From contig OZ038473.1 of the NCBI GenBank assembly GCA_964036295.1, positions 9,145,501 through 9,209,500 of the forward strand: a stretch of 64,000 nt of DNA, written 5' to 3'. The stretch is from Plumapathes pennacea. Lineage: Eukaryota > Cnidaria > Anthozoa > Antipatharia > Myriopathidae. The notes below the pieces were generated by a model. That model saw only the letters and a program-made list of their open reading frames with translations, made no database searches and was not told the origin of the DNA. How positions within the stretch are numbered: position 1 is the stretch's first letter; every line of letters begins with the position of its first letter. Shown here one piece after another: positions 53,125-64,000 of this stretch. Made by a program: the position numbers and the translations under genes.

Positions 53125-54079
53125 TCAGTTTTCCGTTTCCATCGCTGCCCGATCGTGAGTGTCTATGCGAGACCTTTTTAGTTTTAGAAGTTCTCTAAAG
53201 GCCCTCCGAAACGCCTGTGTTCTGGTGCAGTAAATTATTGGGTTGACGAATGAGTTCAGGGTATACCAGAATGTTCATTAGATGCATTGTGCTGAAGATG
53301 CAGCATAGACTTAGGGTTCCAACGATAATTGCTGTAGCTTTGGCTGATTTATCTTTCTTCAACAGTTCTCTAGCACTGGTTTCTGATATCTGATGAGCTT
53401 TCATGTGCTTACGGTGTCATCGGGTTTCTAACAACACAGTACTCTGGAAAAACAACACAATAATCATATTGATTGGAACAAGCAAAAACAACGCCGTGCT
53501 CCTGAATTGGAAAAAGAGTAAAGTATTGTCCGTTAAATCAAACGCGACTGAAATTAAGCCAAAGATGACCGGAATCGTCCATGCAACAGCGGCCGCTATA
53601 GCCAGTCGACGCGTCGTGACGAGAGTTTCGTAGCGCAGGGCGTGCTTGATAGCGATGTAACGTTCACCGCTGATTATCATCAGGTGAAAGAACGAAGCGA
53701 TGCCAGCAATGTACACCGTTTCCATTGCTATTTTGGCTGTGAGACAGACAGGTCCCACTCCATTAAGGTATAGCGCATAACTCGTGAGCATCATGGGCTG
53801 CACGACTACACCAACAAAGAGATCTGTACGAGCCAGACAAGCCACAACGAAATAGCAATTTCTTCGAAGATATTGCTTTCGCGTCACTGCCAAAATGACC
53901 AAGAGATTCAGCAGGATTGTTAAAGGGCACGTTAGCACCGCAGCAGCGCTGGCAATGACAGACATGGTGAAGGTGTATATTGTATCATACTCCTCTTTCC
54001 AAGCAAATATTCCTAAAAGGGCACACATATGCGACAAAGCAGGCTGTGTTGAGTTGATCGAAGGTGCAGAGGTGGCCAT
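53125..54079 (-). pseudogene. Rhodopsin-family GPCR of a second subfamily, two lesions
   Basis: From ATG 54079 the frame has TM1 (LLNLLVILAVTRKQ), TM2 (LARTDLFVGVVVQP), TM3 ending SGERYIAIKHALRY (ERY in place of DRY), TM4 and TM5. A TGA at 53417-53419 stops it in the third intracellular loop (LLETR, stop, HRKH); the codon before is CGA, so CGA-to-TGA decay is likely. The same frame continues into TM6 (KATAIIVGTLSLCC), then TM7 (WYTLNSFVNPIIYCTRT) appears in another frame, so a frameshift precedes it, and a stop falls at 53125. The TM6 motif lacks the usual CWxP. It resembles the plus-strand array only in overall class A features. Non-functional unless both lesions are assembly errors. Confidence 0.85.
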
Positions 54080-56721
54080 TGGTCTTTCACCGGTTTAACT
54101 GGAGTAACTTGAACTGCTGTATGTCAGTGAAAAATGGCTTGAAACACATTTTTAAAGGTACTTTTTGCAACTGTTTGTGAGTCAAAATCGATAGAATTCT
54201 TATCGGTTTTAGCAAAAGAAAGTGTGCGTCCGAGCACCTCTTTCTGAATAAACCGTTACCGCAACCAATAATGGACAAATGTTTGCTCAGTCATAAGTTA
54301 TTAACGAAGCAGCAAACTCGTATATGATTCACTGCCACAAAACATGTGATTTACATCACACCTTACTCAAAATATAGATTACACCTCAATATATAAATTA
54401 TTGAGTTTTAGTTCTAACCGCCTTAAATGTTTTATCAATTAATAACACATAAAGAAAGGAAGAATGTAGGCAAAATAGTGATTTACTTGTGATACGTATA
54501 GCATATGTTCTTCATTTGCGCATGACGTCATGGTGGTCATATTTTGGTGGAACTCAAAAGATTACTCATTAGCTTCTATTGCACTTAGCACCAACATGGC
54601 CGTGATGCCATTGTATTATGAATCTCCAGGGATTGGTTGCAAGTCAAGCACACACACACACACACGCACACACACACATTGACGCTAAATATTGACGTTT
54701 AATTATGCCCTATGTTTGGCCCTTGCGTATGGAAGCAAAATTAAAGCGGATCTGCCAGCGGCTGCCTTTTAACAATGGCCTACGTACACAAACCCACAAG
54801 AAGTCTCCCTTTCGATTCTATGCATAATTGCAACCAATCAAGTCACAGCCGCAGTGTCTGATCATTTACAAAAGTCTAATTAGAAACTTTGCTTAAGTGA
54901 ACTCGTTTTACACCTCTCTCAATATTTAATTTTCACGACTAGTAATTGTATTTTTTTTCTTTTCTGTTATTTTTTTGTCTCGAGACCAAGCTCGGGTTAA
55001 GAACATTTTCTCGGTGGTGTTTTCCTTCCATAACATAACTGAATAATTGAAAGGAATTTAATTTGTTTTAATTTTGTTTCCGAACCAGCCAGACCAATGT
55101 TATCAGCTCATCTCGTCCTTGAATTCGTAAGATCTTCAAATCATTTCCGTGATAGCTGCATTCGTTTTGTCAGTTGTTCTTAGAGTGGCCTGGGCTGCCC
55201 AGGAACTTCGCATAAATGGAATTTCATGCGTTTTTAGGGTAATTCAAATTTCATACACTATTTGTGCCTACAAACAACAGAGTGATTATCTCTCTCCTAC
55301 CCCATCTTCTCCCATTTCAAAATTGCGTAGACCCCCACAATAATTAACGACATGTTTTTTTTAATCCTTGCCAAAATGGCACCTTTTTCCTGAAATTTAA
55401 TTAGCTCGCACATGGTCCAGTTCTCATCGGGGTCCTGCATTCTAAACGTGTGAATATGTAATAAATGCTTACAGGCTCCAAATACCGCCTTTAAACCGCT
55501 CAAAATTCGCCACTTTCTTTATGGAAAGTCCCACCTGAAGAAAAGAATTTGCAAATTGCGTTAGGTAAAGCGCTTGGGCTAGATATTTGTAGAAAAGTTC
55601 AGTGCCACTTTCAATTTGGTTGTTTGAAGAAACCTGTCTAGGTTTTGAAGTTCTCGTAAGGTCTATTCCACAGTACTTTACAGGATCTCCAACATTTATC
55701 ATCCCCAACAGTGTCCTTCTAACTCAGCCGTGACAAGGAAAATTCATGAGTCACCGGCCATTTGTTTTGATTCCTTACCTGAAATTTGACCAATTTAAAC
55801 CCGCATGAAGAGACTGTAATTTTTCCTGGAAAGCACTGCGGAACAGACGCTGTGGAAACTGTAAAAACGAGGCCTTGTTAGGGAGTTGGAAATTTGGATA
55901 TACATGTTAAAAGGGATAACTCAAAAGGACGTCAGGTTGTTCAAAGTAATAAGAGGTCCCAGTACCAAATCAGTAAATGAAAAAGACCGGTGCACCCCCC
56001 TGCACTAGGGACTTTAAGATACCTGGACGGTGGCCCAGGAGGACGGCGCGCCGGAAGTGATTTTCACAAAATGTGAATACTGCGCATGCCTCAGCTTTCG
56101 CGCCAGCCACCTCTCGTCGAGGACGTGAAAAGCCGAGGTTTGCCGTTCACCGGTGAACGTGAGTACATTTATTCTTTTTACTTGCAATATTTGCTTCATT
56201 TATATTAGACTGCGACTTTTGTGATCATTTTATCCTATTTAAGTAGCAAGACAGCCGTTCGACTCATGAGTGTGATTTTAATACGATAAAACACATTGCT
56301 CTGCCTGCTTTGTTAAGCGGCAAGTTATTTACGTATGCAGGATTTTTCCTGCTCCAAGGAATCGTCATAAGAATCTTAAACTGACATATTGAGTCTGAAA
56401 AAAGTCTGCCATTTTATCTCTTTTGCTGAGCGGTAAAAGTCAAGTTTAGTTTTGCCAAATGTACGACGAACAATGCTGCCTCGGCTCGGCCTTTCTCCAC
56501 AAAGCTGCAAAAGACTTCGAATGAATGGTTAAGTCAGTTGTTGCCCTTCTTTACTGTATATCATAAGGTTGATATGCTTTTAATTCCCCCTTCTTTCAGT
56601 GATCTGTTATTGTGTTGTGTTATGCGTGACGGCGCTAAAAACATTGTGTTATCGGCGGCTTATCTTAGGGCTTATGCAAATTTCCGTCAAAGAAGACTAA
56701 TAATCCTAATGTCAGTTATGC

Positions 56722-56756
<35 letters not shown>

Positions 56757-57159
56757 CGAGAGACTATGGACGGGAGAAACGAAGACAACATAATGTCAAC
56801 GATTCTAGGAGCGATGGTTCGAATCTTCACGGGTTTTAAGTAGAGCTTAAAACATAATCCCACGTGTGCTTTCATAATACTGGACCAACTGCGTACATTT
56901 GCATAAGACCACTTTGCAATACCACCGAAAAAGCTTCAGTTATTACAATGTGGGACTTTTTCTGACCTGATGGTCCGAGTCTGTTCTGCATTTGTATTTT
57001 CTGTAACTCATATTGCTCCATGCTGGTTATTTCGTGCCTTACGTCGCTCGATATTATTAAGCCTTGTTAGCCCAAATGCCCCTGGGGTTAATACCTGTCT
57101 AAAATTAATACCCTTTGTTCGACAGAGTGTCATTTACTTGACGTTCCGACGAGGTTAAG
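54080..57159. other. Intergenic, no gene seen
   Basis: Three kb without a convincing frame. It contains a (CA)n run at 54651-54678 and a poly-A run at 56726-56754. Pieces near 55290-56000 are unique. TATA and CpG content are unremarkable. Confidence 0.4.
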
Positions 57160-58080
57160 ATGGATTCATACTCAAGAAGCGGCAAACGAAAACCGAACTT
57201 CACCGAAAGCGAAAATATGTATTTGGTCCAAGAGTTCGAGAAACACAAGACCATCTTAAACTCCAGGGTGACGAGTATGGAGACGAATCGAGGGAAGCAG
57301 AACATCTGGGAAGAAATTTGCATTGGGCTCAACGCGTTAAACAACAACGAAGGCAAAGAAGAGAGGACCGTGAAGGAAATAAGGCGAAAGTGGAAAAACA
57401 TGGTAACCAGCGCCAAACGGCAGGCGAAGCAATTAAAAGTGACTTCAAAGGATCCCAATGGGCGCTCTGCCAAACCACTTTCAGCGCTCAGTCAGAAAAT
57501 TATCGAGATGAAAACGCCGGAATCTTCGAAGGCCGTGCAAAGCAGCCCGGACAACGACACTGTTATGGTGGAGATAAAAACTGAACAGCAAGAAGGTGGT
57601 TACTGTACTGAATTCATCAGCAAGAAGGGACCACTAAAAGTGTTTTATTCGAACGTCGAACCTGGTAAAGTTCCCCCCAGCGATCAGCGGTGCGGGTTGG
57701 AAACTCGCAGCCCATCAAGTAGCGACGAAGCGTCTTTCTGCGAGATACCCGCATACAAACGTCACAAACATCACAGCATCGCTTGTGAGGTAGAATCTCA
57801 CGAAACAGATGACGACGAGATTGTGGAAGAGAAGAGTACGCCTGACAAGTCACGGAAACGGGGGGGTGTTACTTCCGACTCGGCGCATATCGGGAAACAT
57901 AGCAAGACCCACAGCAGCACAATGTGTCCCCAGAACGAAATATCAGAGTTGAAGAGAGAAAAACTTCTGCTGCAAATTGAGAAACTTAAATCAGAAAAGG
58001 ACAAGCTTGGGATGGAGAAGGAAAGACTGGGACTTGAGATACAGTTTTGGAAGAAAAAGCTGAGTAACGTAGACACGTGA
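57160..58080 (+). CDS. Myb/SANT-like DNA-binding protein with C-terminal coiled coil
   Basis: Intronless, 306 residues from ATG 57160. Residues about 10-85 form a Myb/SANT-like (trihelix-type) domain, with KPNFTESENMYLVQEFEKH, IWEEICIGLNAL and a third helix RTVKEIRRKWKNMVTSAKRQ; this family includes NAIF1-like proteins and the Myb-like accessory proteins of Harbinger transposons. An acidic, Ser-rich middle follows, with EIKTEQQEGG (SUMO-site-like IKTE). Residues about 262-304 are a Lys/Glu/Leu coiled coil (LKREKLLLQIEKLKSEKDKL), which would let it dimerise. It should act in the nucleus. Nearby Harbinger-type MITEs make an origin from such an element possible, but no transposase or flanking inverted ends are seen here. 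Confidence 0.85.
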   Translation: MDSYSRSGKRKPNFTESENMYLVQEFEKHKTILNSRVTSMETNRGKQNIWEEICIGLNALNNNEGKEERTVKEIRRKWKNMVTSAKRQAKQLKVTSKDPNGRSAKPLSALSQKIIEMKTPESSKAVQSSPDNDTVMVEIKTEQQEGGYCTEFISKKGPLKVFYSNVEPGKVPPSDQRCGLETRSPSSSDEASFCEIPAYKRHKHHSIACEVESHETDDDEIVEEKSTPDKSRKRGGVTSDSAHIGKHSKTHSSTMCPQNEISELKREKLLLQIEKLKSEKDKLGMEKERLGLEIQFWKKKLSNVDT

Positions 58081-59075
58081 GCTGTCGAGAAACTCCAGCT
58101 TGCATTGGTTCCTATAAATAGGTTCGCAGTTGGACCGTTGAATGAACCTAAAATTTGTTTTTACGTTGACGTGTTGAGCATAAATAGTTACATTACCAGC
58201 GGTCTCACCGCCCGCAAAAAAGAGTTCTGGCAAAAGGGTCGTCGAGTCACGCGCAGTGCCAATTTCCCTTAAAACTCGTTTTTCACGAGCGGCAAAAGCA
58301 CAATTAGCCATAATCTTTCAGTAAAAACGGCGCAAATACTGACACAAGTGTATAAGCACTGTTTGGATCAAACTTTTCATTTTCCTGGCGTGCTCAGGCC
58401 GCTTATGCTCATGTTTGCGTCGCTCGCGAAACCAGGCTACGAGATTCAGTTGTTGAAGTGCAGAAATCTGTTGAAGGTTTATACCCACATAAGTTCCAAA
58501 GGTTCTAGAAGTTTTGATTAAAATTCTACTTGAAACGAGCTGTTGTCAAATGTTATCATCCATGACATAATCGGATGTCAAGACAACTAATTCTGCGCCC
58601 GACTTAGTTTCACACCCACGGCAGACAAAATCTAAACTGACAAGCTCTTTTTGGTCCATCTCTTGTTTTATTAGATCGGTCTAGAACTAGCAAGTATTAG
58701 TGTGTGCAGTTAAGCAAATTGGCGCAAGAACGCTTGTTGGAAGCTAAAGTAAACAATAATTCGGCAAGAGCAAGAGTACTTTTGGACGGAATATGCAAAT
58801 GAGAGTACCAGCGTAAACAGACACCACACATAAAAGCATACTTCTTTATTTAATGTTGGTTGGGAAATAAAAGAATTTAAAGAGGAAAAAGCCATTGAAT
58901 ACACAACGCATTTAAAAAGATAGGACTACGTCGATACCTCATTCGTTGCGAGTGAGCAAAAGGAACTTTAAATCTTGGCCTAACCTCATAATTTTCCTTT
59001 CAAGGTGTTTTCATTTATCTTAATTTCATGTTCAGTTCTACATTTTAAATAAAAAATAAAAATACATAGAGGATA
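58081..59075. other. Intergenic, no gene seen
   Basis: 3' flank of the Myb-like gene, without a recognisable gene or repeat. Confidence 0.4.
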
Positions 59076-59212
59076 TTACACCGCGGCGCGAAGATATGAA
59101 TTTTATTTTCCAGTGGTAAAAAAACATTTTACGAACGAGCGCTTCGCGAGTGAGTAAAATATTGTTTTTACCACTCGAAAATAAAATCCATATCTTCAAG
59201 CCGCCGTGTAAT
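59076..59212. repeat. 137-bp palindrome
   Basis: Outer TTACACCGCGGC / GCCGCCGTGTAA, then GAAGATATGAATTTTATTTT / AAAATAAAATCCATATCTTC, then GTGGTAAAAA / TTTTTACCAC. The loop is near GAGCGCTTCGCG. Confidence 0.8.
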
Positions 59213-59527
59213 TTTCTTTTTATTATATTAGACACGAGTGTTTTACGAGAAATTGCACAAACAACCGGGCAAAAGCGGGAAATGATGCCAACGATATTCT
59301 CACTAGTGAGGATATGGAAAATACGCCACTCGGGTCCCGGATGTAGTTTCGTATGGATTTTATGCACGGTATATTTTCCAGTAAACACTCGTGTCTATAT
59401 AAGAAACACATATACATGCATGTGTGTATGTTGGCCCGTAAAACTTCTTCGTTCCCAGGCAAGGGTAAAGAGCCTGGGGTCGAGGATTGCCCCTAAAACT
59501 GGTCTGCGGTTTGTCAGAGGACTTGTG

Positions 59528-62500
59528 TTATTCGTCCCCTACAATCGACAGAGCCCTCAATTCCGCCAACTGTTGCTGCAGCTGCACTTGGTACTCTTCG
59601 TCTGATACAAGATTGTCCACGTCAGTGCACTCCAGTGTTTGTGAGAGATCCGCAAGCACGTGGCAAGTCTGACCGTACAAACTATTCTGCAAAAGTCGAA
59701 AGTGTGCAGTTGATCAGGTGTGCACAGGAGTTCGCCAGCTTACCATTATGTAAAACTCTATATATTGACCTACATCAAGGATACCGCAAGGCGATTTTAT
59801 CGCGGGCGCTCGCGGACTTGACCGTACGCATTTCCGCGCCCGCGATGCAAGCGTCCTGCGGTATCGCTAAATAGTTTTTTTTTGAAGCGAAGACGCAGCG
59901 GCCGTTTTGGAGTAGCCTGTTCCAGGCACTCTTGATGCTGATGGCTGTGCCAAAAGAATGGAACGGGAAATTCTTTCGCGCGGAATTCTTTTTTGCATCG
60001 CGCACTTTTGCGTGCTGGAGTACAAAAAATTGAACTTATGAGGAATGCTCTGTTATCGACCTCCAACATGGCGACCATAACGTGCCGCGAAAACTGTGGC
60101 TGTGACTCTCATCTACAGTTGTGTGTACGAGTTTCGATAAATTTTCAATAAAGATCGCGGTGTCCTTCGTCGTGGCGTATTTTTCACAAAGATTGATTAT
60201 GAGGCTATTGTTAGGCCTCTTACCTACCCACTGCATTTTTTGTAATGTAATGTCAATCTTTTAGACACCCTAATTTAGAAAGGAATTCTAGCTAAACACA
60301 AGGCTAATGTTGTTATTACAATTCTTATGAACAAGTCTCATCTGCTCACCTCCGATTTTACCAGAGCCTCGAAGCAGGGCTTATAGTAGTCGATTCTGCC
60401 ATCTATAAGCTTTGGTAATTCCTGTAACATAGAACGATAGAAAAAGAAACACTCGAAAATTGGACACATAACATAAAGGTAAACAGTTAACCGTAAATGG
60501 CGGCCAGTGCATGTACAGTTGACAGAAAACATGTTCCATCTCGTAAACGTACCTCTAACATCATTTCATTCTGTCTTTCGTAATCCTCTTTGGCGGCAGA
60601 CAAGGTTAAAGTAGCCTGAGGGGAATGAAAAAAGCTGATTAAAATATCAATTATCACAACATCATTCATACATTTTCTTCTTAAAGGGTCGGGAGAACCT
60701 GTAGTTTGAGCTTGGGGAATGAAAAAACATCAGTCTTCTCAACTGAACCATATCATACAGTGTGAAGAGCTTGGCCTTTAATAACTTGATCGAATGAAAG
60801 CTGATTAAAATATCAATTATCACAACATCATTCATACATTTTCTTCTTAAAAGGTCGGGAGAACCTGTATTTTGAGCTTGGGGATGAAAGAATTAACGTA
60901 TCGCGCTGTGCTCGCTGCAAATAGGATTATATAAATTCAGTGAACGCGACAATATCAACCACATCGCACAGCAACCAGAGTTTTAGAGGGCATAAGCGAG
61001 AAGTTACCGCTTACCGCGTCTAACTTAAGCTGGCTCTGGGGAGTTTTTTCCCTCTCCTGAAGTTTCAAAACTTTTGATTGGTTCTTCATATATTCCTAAA
61101 AAGAACATGAGGAGCAGACAGGAAGATATTAGTAGACACAAACGATAATTGGACTCATTTGAAGTAAATACTTCTTCACCACATCACATTCACTCAAAGC
61201 GGACACCACTGTAAGAAGGCGGAAATGGTTGCGTTGTCCTGGCCGATTTTTCGACCGAGCGATCATTGTAACTCGGTCTGATGACGTCACGGCTGATCGG
61301 CTAATAATATGGGTTTGTACTTGGAGATGTTCATTAGTCGTGACGTCATCAGACTGTGTGGGCTGCTGTAAACACATTGCGCCATTTCTTAAAAGCAATG
61401 CAATTAGATGTCCGCGCATAATTTTTTGAAAATACTGCTACTTAGCACATAAAAGGCTCAGACCGAAGAGCAACCCGGAGACGAAGAAGTTCAAAGTGCG
61501 AGATTTGAACATAAATCGAGTGCGCAACGGTTGTTCTCTCAGTAATACAAAAGCTGCTAAACGGGCAAAAAAGTTCACGGATACTATATAATCAGTAAAG
61601 AGCTATCATTATTTTTTTATTATAACAGAGGAAATCAAGCAGAGTGATAGTTTTTAGTCAAAATTTCTCGTAAAGCATTTTGACCGCTGGCAGCCATTTT
61701 GGTCAGTTTCTTGTTTAAATACTAATTAGGGCGCGGAGCATTCCTCTTATAGCGCATCTTCTTGTTTAGCTAAAAGGCGGACATCTCTAAGGTGAGGAGC
61801 ACCCATCGGAGCTGTTCCGCAAAATATGTGTTCCACACAGCATCCTGTGCTGGCAGGCGTTTTGTTTTTACTTCAATGCTGGCTGAGAAAAATAGCATTC
61901 ATTTCGGGCCGCCGGCAAAATTAAGTCTTGCATTGCCTGCGAAAATAGACAGATTTTCCGCCTACCGCTTTATGCGGCCGAAAAATATGTATTCTAAAGC
62001 CTGGAAGCAGTACTTAATTATTTCCGGCTGGAAAAAATGGGTGATTTTGATTGGTTGCTGGGAGATTTTTCTGGGACTGCTCTGCTGGGAAATTGCCTTC
62101 CTGGGAATGTGAAACACCTTTGTGTTTGCCACGAACAGAAAAAAAGCCAAAAAGAACTATTTGTTGGGAAGCTATCCATTGTACTTGCACAAGGAAATGT
62201 ATTTTGAGAAATACCCTCGTTGGGTGCTCTCGTAAGGTGGACAACCGAACTGTGGTTCAAAGTATCTCTCAAAGCGGACACTAGGAATGTAAACTTTCTC
62301 GACAAGGCAGATCAGAGAAAAAACTTACAGGGACTGTAGAGTAAAACTAAAATCGTGTTTGATTGGAACCAACTGGGTTGTGTTGGTTGAGGTGTGTAGT
62401 TGAGCAGTACATATTCATATTCTATTGGTCATTGTAGCGCAGATGCAAGTTGTAAAGGAATTGGACTGCAGAATGTAGAACTGATGATATATTTTTTCAT

Positions 62501-63837
62501 GCATTTTAAAGGTTGTTAGGTTAATTTGAAAATTATCTGTTTTAGAAACGGAGAAACAAACTCTTGTCGGTTTCCTTGGGAAGTTAGGGTGTGTTTCTTT
62601 TTAGGAATCCAAATCTGGATCACAAATCCAAAAACAGATTCTCTGTTTCTTTACTAAAATCCAAATCCGGATAATGAATCCATGTGATCCACACTGAGGA
62701 CGGATTCACTGGATCATATCCAAAATTGAATACTTTGGATCATGGATCTATTAAAGAAACACACCCTTAGATTCAAATTATTTGTTTGACTAAAAGGGAG
62801 TAATGTTCTAAACACAAAATATTCTGTTGTGAAATTAGTAAAAAATGCATTGAAAGATTTACCTAACGTTTGTCAAACATATCGCGTTTACAGTTTTGTT
62901 GAAAATGTCTTGAATTTTTTTATTTGGCATTTTACTGTGGAGTATTGATGGGAGTAATGACAAACTGGGCCAGACGAGGTCAAATAAAGAATCAAATTTC
63001 ACTCGTGAATAGTTATATCTAAAGCCCATATTGGTGCATAACCCGTTTAATGTTTCCCTCGTATAGAAGGAAAAACAACAATACTCCGCTGAACGACAAC
63101 AAAAGAAATAATTAGGGTGTGTTTCTTTTTAGGAATCCAAATCCGGATCACAAATCCAAAAACAGATTCTCTGTTTCTTTACTAAAATCCAAATCCGGAT
63201 AATGAATCCATGTGATCCACACTGGGGACGGAAAATTGAATACTTTGGATCATGGATCTATTAAAGAAAGGCACCCTTAGGTAAGTAATGATGCAAAGAA
63301 TTGAAGACTGTTGGTGTATTATCATAGCACTTGAACATACAGAACAAGGTGTTTGTGAAAGACAGCAGGACTTACTTGAAGCATCTGTTCTCTTTTTTTG
63401 ATTGCTACATTGACACTGGGAAAGACGCCATTAAACCTGCACAGGGGCACATGCAAACCAAAGTGAATACATATGCTTGGGCCACTTCTCCTAGAATCAC
63501 GATAAATACTAAGATTGATGACAGCAAAGAAAGCAGTTTTTTTTCTAGAGTTTTCCCAGTAAATACGTCTCGGGTCAAACTAACCGGTTTACAGTAAAGA
63601 GGCCCTCCAAGCTAACCAAAATGTTTACATTTACATCTGAAAATGTGTAAAACAAGAACAAGCAAGAACACTAGTTTTGCTTGCCCATATATACACACAA
63701 CAAATGCCAAAATTTTAATGTCAAAATAGGTACATGCAACTGAAATATTTTTGCCTGTTTCGATTTTAAAGATCTCAAAATAGCAGACTGAGGTCGCAGA
63801 TGGACTGTGGTTGAGGATCTTGATTTTTCTCACACTG

Positions 63838-63868
<31 letters not shown>

Positions 63869-63957
63869 GAAAAAAGAGAGAAGAAAGAAAGAAGAAATTG
63901 AAAGAAATATCCTGACCTTTTCATTGGTTCAACAACTGTCTTTTGGTTTCTGGCAAC
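59528..63957 (-). CDS. BIN3: BIN3-type BAR-domain protein, last six exons (5' partial)
   Basis: Minus-strand exons are 63957-63917, 63436-63376, 61095-61015, 60615-60553, 60421-60350 and 59686-59528. Junctions are GT-AG, phases agree, and they give 158 codons plus stop, against 253 aa in human BIN3. Recognisable segments are QKTVVEPMKRF, GVFPSVNVAIKKREQMLQ, REKTPQ, ELPKLIDGRIDYYKPCFEAL and the family C-terminus LAELRALSIV followed by acidic residues. These are the second half of an N-BAR/BAR coiled-coil domain, which bends or senses membranes as a dimer; BIN3 proteins (yeast Rvs161 relatives) act in actin organisation and have no SH3 domain, as here. Earlier exons lie beyond base 64000. Introns hold hairpins, twin MITEs and a tandem duplication. 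Confidence 0.9.
59726..59873. mobile_element. Short relative of the 51286 snapback element, in the last BIN3 intron
   Basis: CATTATGTAAAACTCTATAT and GATACCGCAAGG match the left arm of 51286-51534. An inner hairpin GATACCGCA..TCGCGGGCG / CGCCCGCGA..TGCGGTATC is kept. It begins only about 40 bp upstream of the final exon's acceptor. Confidence 0.7.
60634..60890. repeat. Tandem duplication in a BIN3 intron
   Basis: About 90 bp starting GCTGATTAAAATATCAATTA at 60634 recurs at 60800 with a handful of changes (offset 166 bp). It lies directly upstream of the exon starting at 60615. Confidence 0.85.
61276..61354. repeat. Inverted repeat carrying two CRE palindromes
   Basis: GTCTGATGACGTCACGGCTG and its counterpart TAGTCGTGACGTCATCAGAC face each other about 35 bp apart; each contains TGACGTCA. 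It is in the BIN3 intron upstream of exon 61095-61015. Confidence 0.7.
62587..62766. mobile_element. PIF/Harbinger-type MITE, copy 1
   Basis: Inverted ends GGGTGTGTTTCTTT and AAAGAAACACACCC, flanked on both sides by TTA, the 3-bp (TWA) target duplication typical of PIF/Harbinger elements. The interior is rich in ATCCAAAT/ATCCGGAT. Confidence 0.85.
63115..63276. mobile_element. PIF/Harbinger-type MITE, copy 2
   Basis: The same family in the same orientation about 530 bp away, again flanked by TTA on both sides. Compared with copy 1 it lacks roughly 20 bp of the centre and has GGCACCC at the right end. Confidence 0.85.
63841..63889. repeat. Poly-A tract followed by GA-rich run
   Basis: About 28 A residues followed by AAAAAGAGAGAAGAAAGAAA, in the BIN3 intron between the first two visible exons. 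Confidence 0.8.
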
Positions 63958-64000
63958 CTGCAGACAAAATTACAGGAGAGATAAGGAAAATACAGTTGAG

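Overview
The window reads as animal nuclear DNA, most likely an anthozoan cnidarian and plausibly a stony coral. Conserved genes are split by GT-AG introns, intergenic DNA is AT-rich and full of short inverted-repeat (MITE-like) elements, and the left third holds a tandem array of intronless rhodopsin-family receptors of a kind known to be expanded in cnidarians. The species assignment is inference; I ran no search.

Left part (1-27,500): an array of class A GPCR genes, all on the + strand: 1-894 (5' end outside the window), 7502-8484 (broken by a 10-nt deletion), 11147-12112, 16091-17056, 23723-24763 and 26028-27020. Three sit in nested segmental duplicates: unit A 6241-10046 joins head-to-tail to unit B 10047-13283, and B was copied again as unit C 15930-18220. 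Between the receptors lie a 2.26-kb element with inverted ends and a perfect 10-bp target duplication that carries a decayed RecQ-like helicase start (2941-5201), and a broken kinase/SWIM-zinc-finger reading frame bracketed by inverted arrays of a GCGAAAC-type repeat (13404-15632).

Middle part (27,500-46,700): two copies of a hairpin-bearing repeat in opposite orientation (27467-27965, 34962-35424), an intronless acidic ORF behind a CRE-like site (29731-30315), then two housekeeping-type genes transcribed divergently from 180 bp of shared upstream DNA: DHX15/Prp43 RNA helicase on the minus strand (13 exons, 709 aa, 40956 to 31284) and heparanase on the plus strand (8 exons, 511 aa, 41137 to 46510). 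I assembled both exon by exon from splice sites and reading phase; both close exactly.

Right part (46,700-64,000): a two-exon secreted 98-aa cysteine-rich protein (49700-50556), several long hairpin elements, a dead GPCR of another subfamily on the minus strand (53125-54079), an intronless Myb/SANT-like DNA-binding protein with a C-terminal coiled coil (57160-58080), and the last six exons of a BIN3-type BAR-domain gene on the minus strand (63957 to 59528) whose 5' exons lie beyond the window. Twin Harbinger-type MITEs with TTA duplications sit in one BIN3 intron.

The genes do not form one pathway. The main stories are local birth and death of receptors, a head-to-head housekeeping pair, and mobile elements that carry host-gene fragments.
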